5,266 bases of DNA from DASWVC01 sp036401335 (lineage in GTDB: Bacteria; Verrucomicrobiota; Verrucomicrobiia; Chthoniobacterales; JAFAMB01): positions 1 to 5,266 of the forward strand of contig DASWVC010000176.1 in assembly GCA_036401335.1 (NCBI GenBank). The letters run 5' to 3'. Below the pieces are notes generated by a model. That model was given only the letters and a program-made list of their open reading frames with translations. It was not told the origin of the DNA and made no database searches. The translations under genes and the position numbers were made by a program. Position 1 is the first letter of the stretch. Every line of letters begins with the position of its first letter. Positions 5,196 through 5,266 of this stretch are shown here, piece by piece.

Positions 5196-5266
5196 CGTCA
5201 ACAACTCGTCTGACGGGTCGCAGGGCGAGCCTTTGCCGCGTGGGCTTTGGGAAGGGTATCCGCGTG

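Overview
The window looks like a decayed, accessory stretch of a high-GC bacterial genome. The combination of two HAF-repeat extracellular proteins, a MobF-type relaxase remnant, an ERCC4-type nuclease remnant, a DPBB (RlpA-like) remnant and a Tat-exported ring-cleavage dioxygenase remnant suggests a soil Verrucomicrobiota member. Acidobacteria or Planctomycetes remain possible; this is inference from family memory and no taxonomic marker is present. Only one gene looks intact, the HAF-repeat protein on the minus strand at 2023-3213. Nearly everything else is a gene fragment.

Layout. Bases 1-425 hold a 52-67 codon remnant of a DPBB/RlpA-like secreted protein (+, about 174-398), preceded by an unidentified open frame (3-173). 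Bases 426-1415 (-) are the C-terminal third or so of a TrwC/TraI-type conjugative relaxase-helicase; its homology stops abruptly near 1415. Bases 1551-1784 (+) are the N-terminal piece of an ERCC4-type nuclease with an apparent active-site Asp-to-Gly change. It runs straight into the N-terminus of a Tat-signal intradiol dioxygenase (+, 1777 to about 2010), which is cut where the HAF gene ends.

The intact HAF gene (2023-3213, -) has a recognisable sigma70-type promoter at 3301-3328. About 460 bases of mostly unexplained DNA (3329-3787) separate it from a second, divergently oriented HAF gene (+, 3788-4358). That gene lacks its N-terminus, carries an in-frame TGA (4295-4297), and is interrupted near its 3' end by an IS630-type element at a TA site (4359-4360). 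The IS630 transposase (-, 4375-4919) is itself dead: a one-base deletion shifts the frame near 4492 and the N-terminal part is missing or scrambled. At the right edge, 5087-5195 (-) resembles the degraded C-terminus of an IS3-type transposase.

No working pathway is encoded here. The relaxase, ERCC4 and possibly DPBB pieces may be remains of one integrated conjugative element. The rest fits repeated insertion and deletion around two HAF loci. I did not find a convincing new system; the main interest is the chain of clean gene-fragment junctions and the fate of the two HAF genes.
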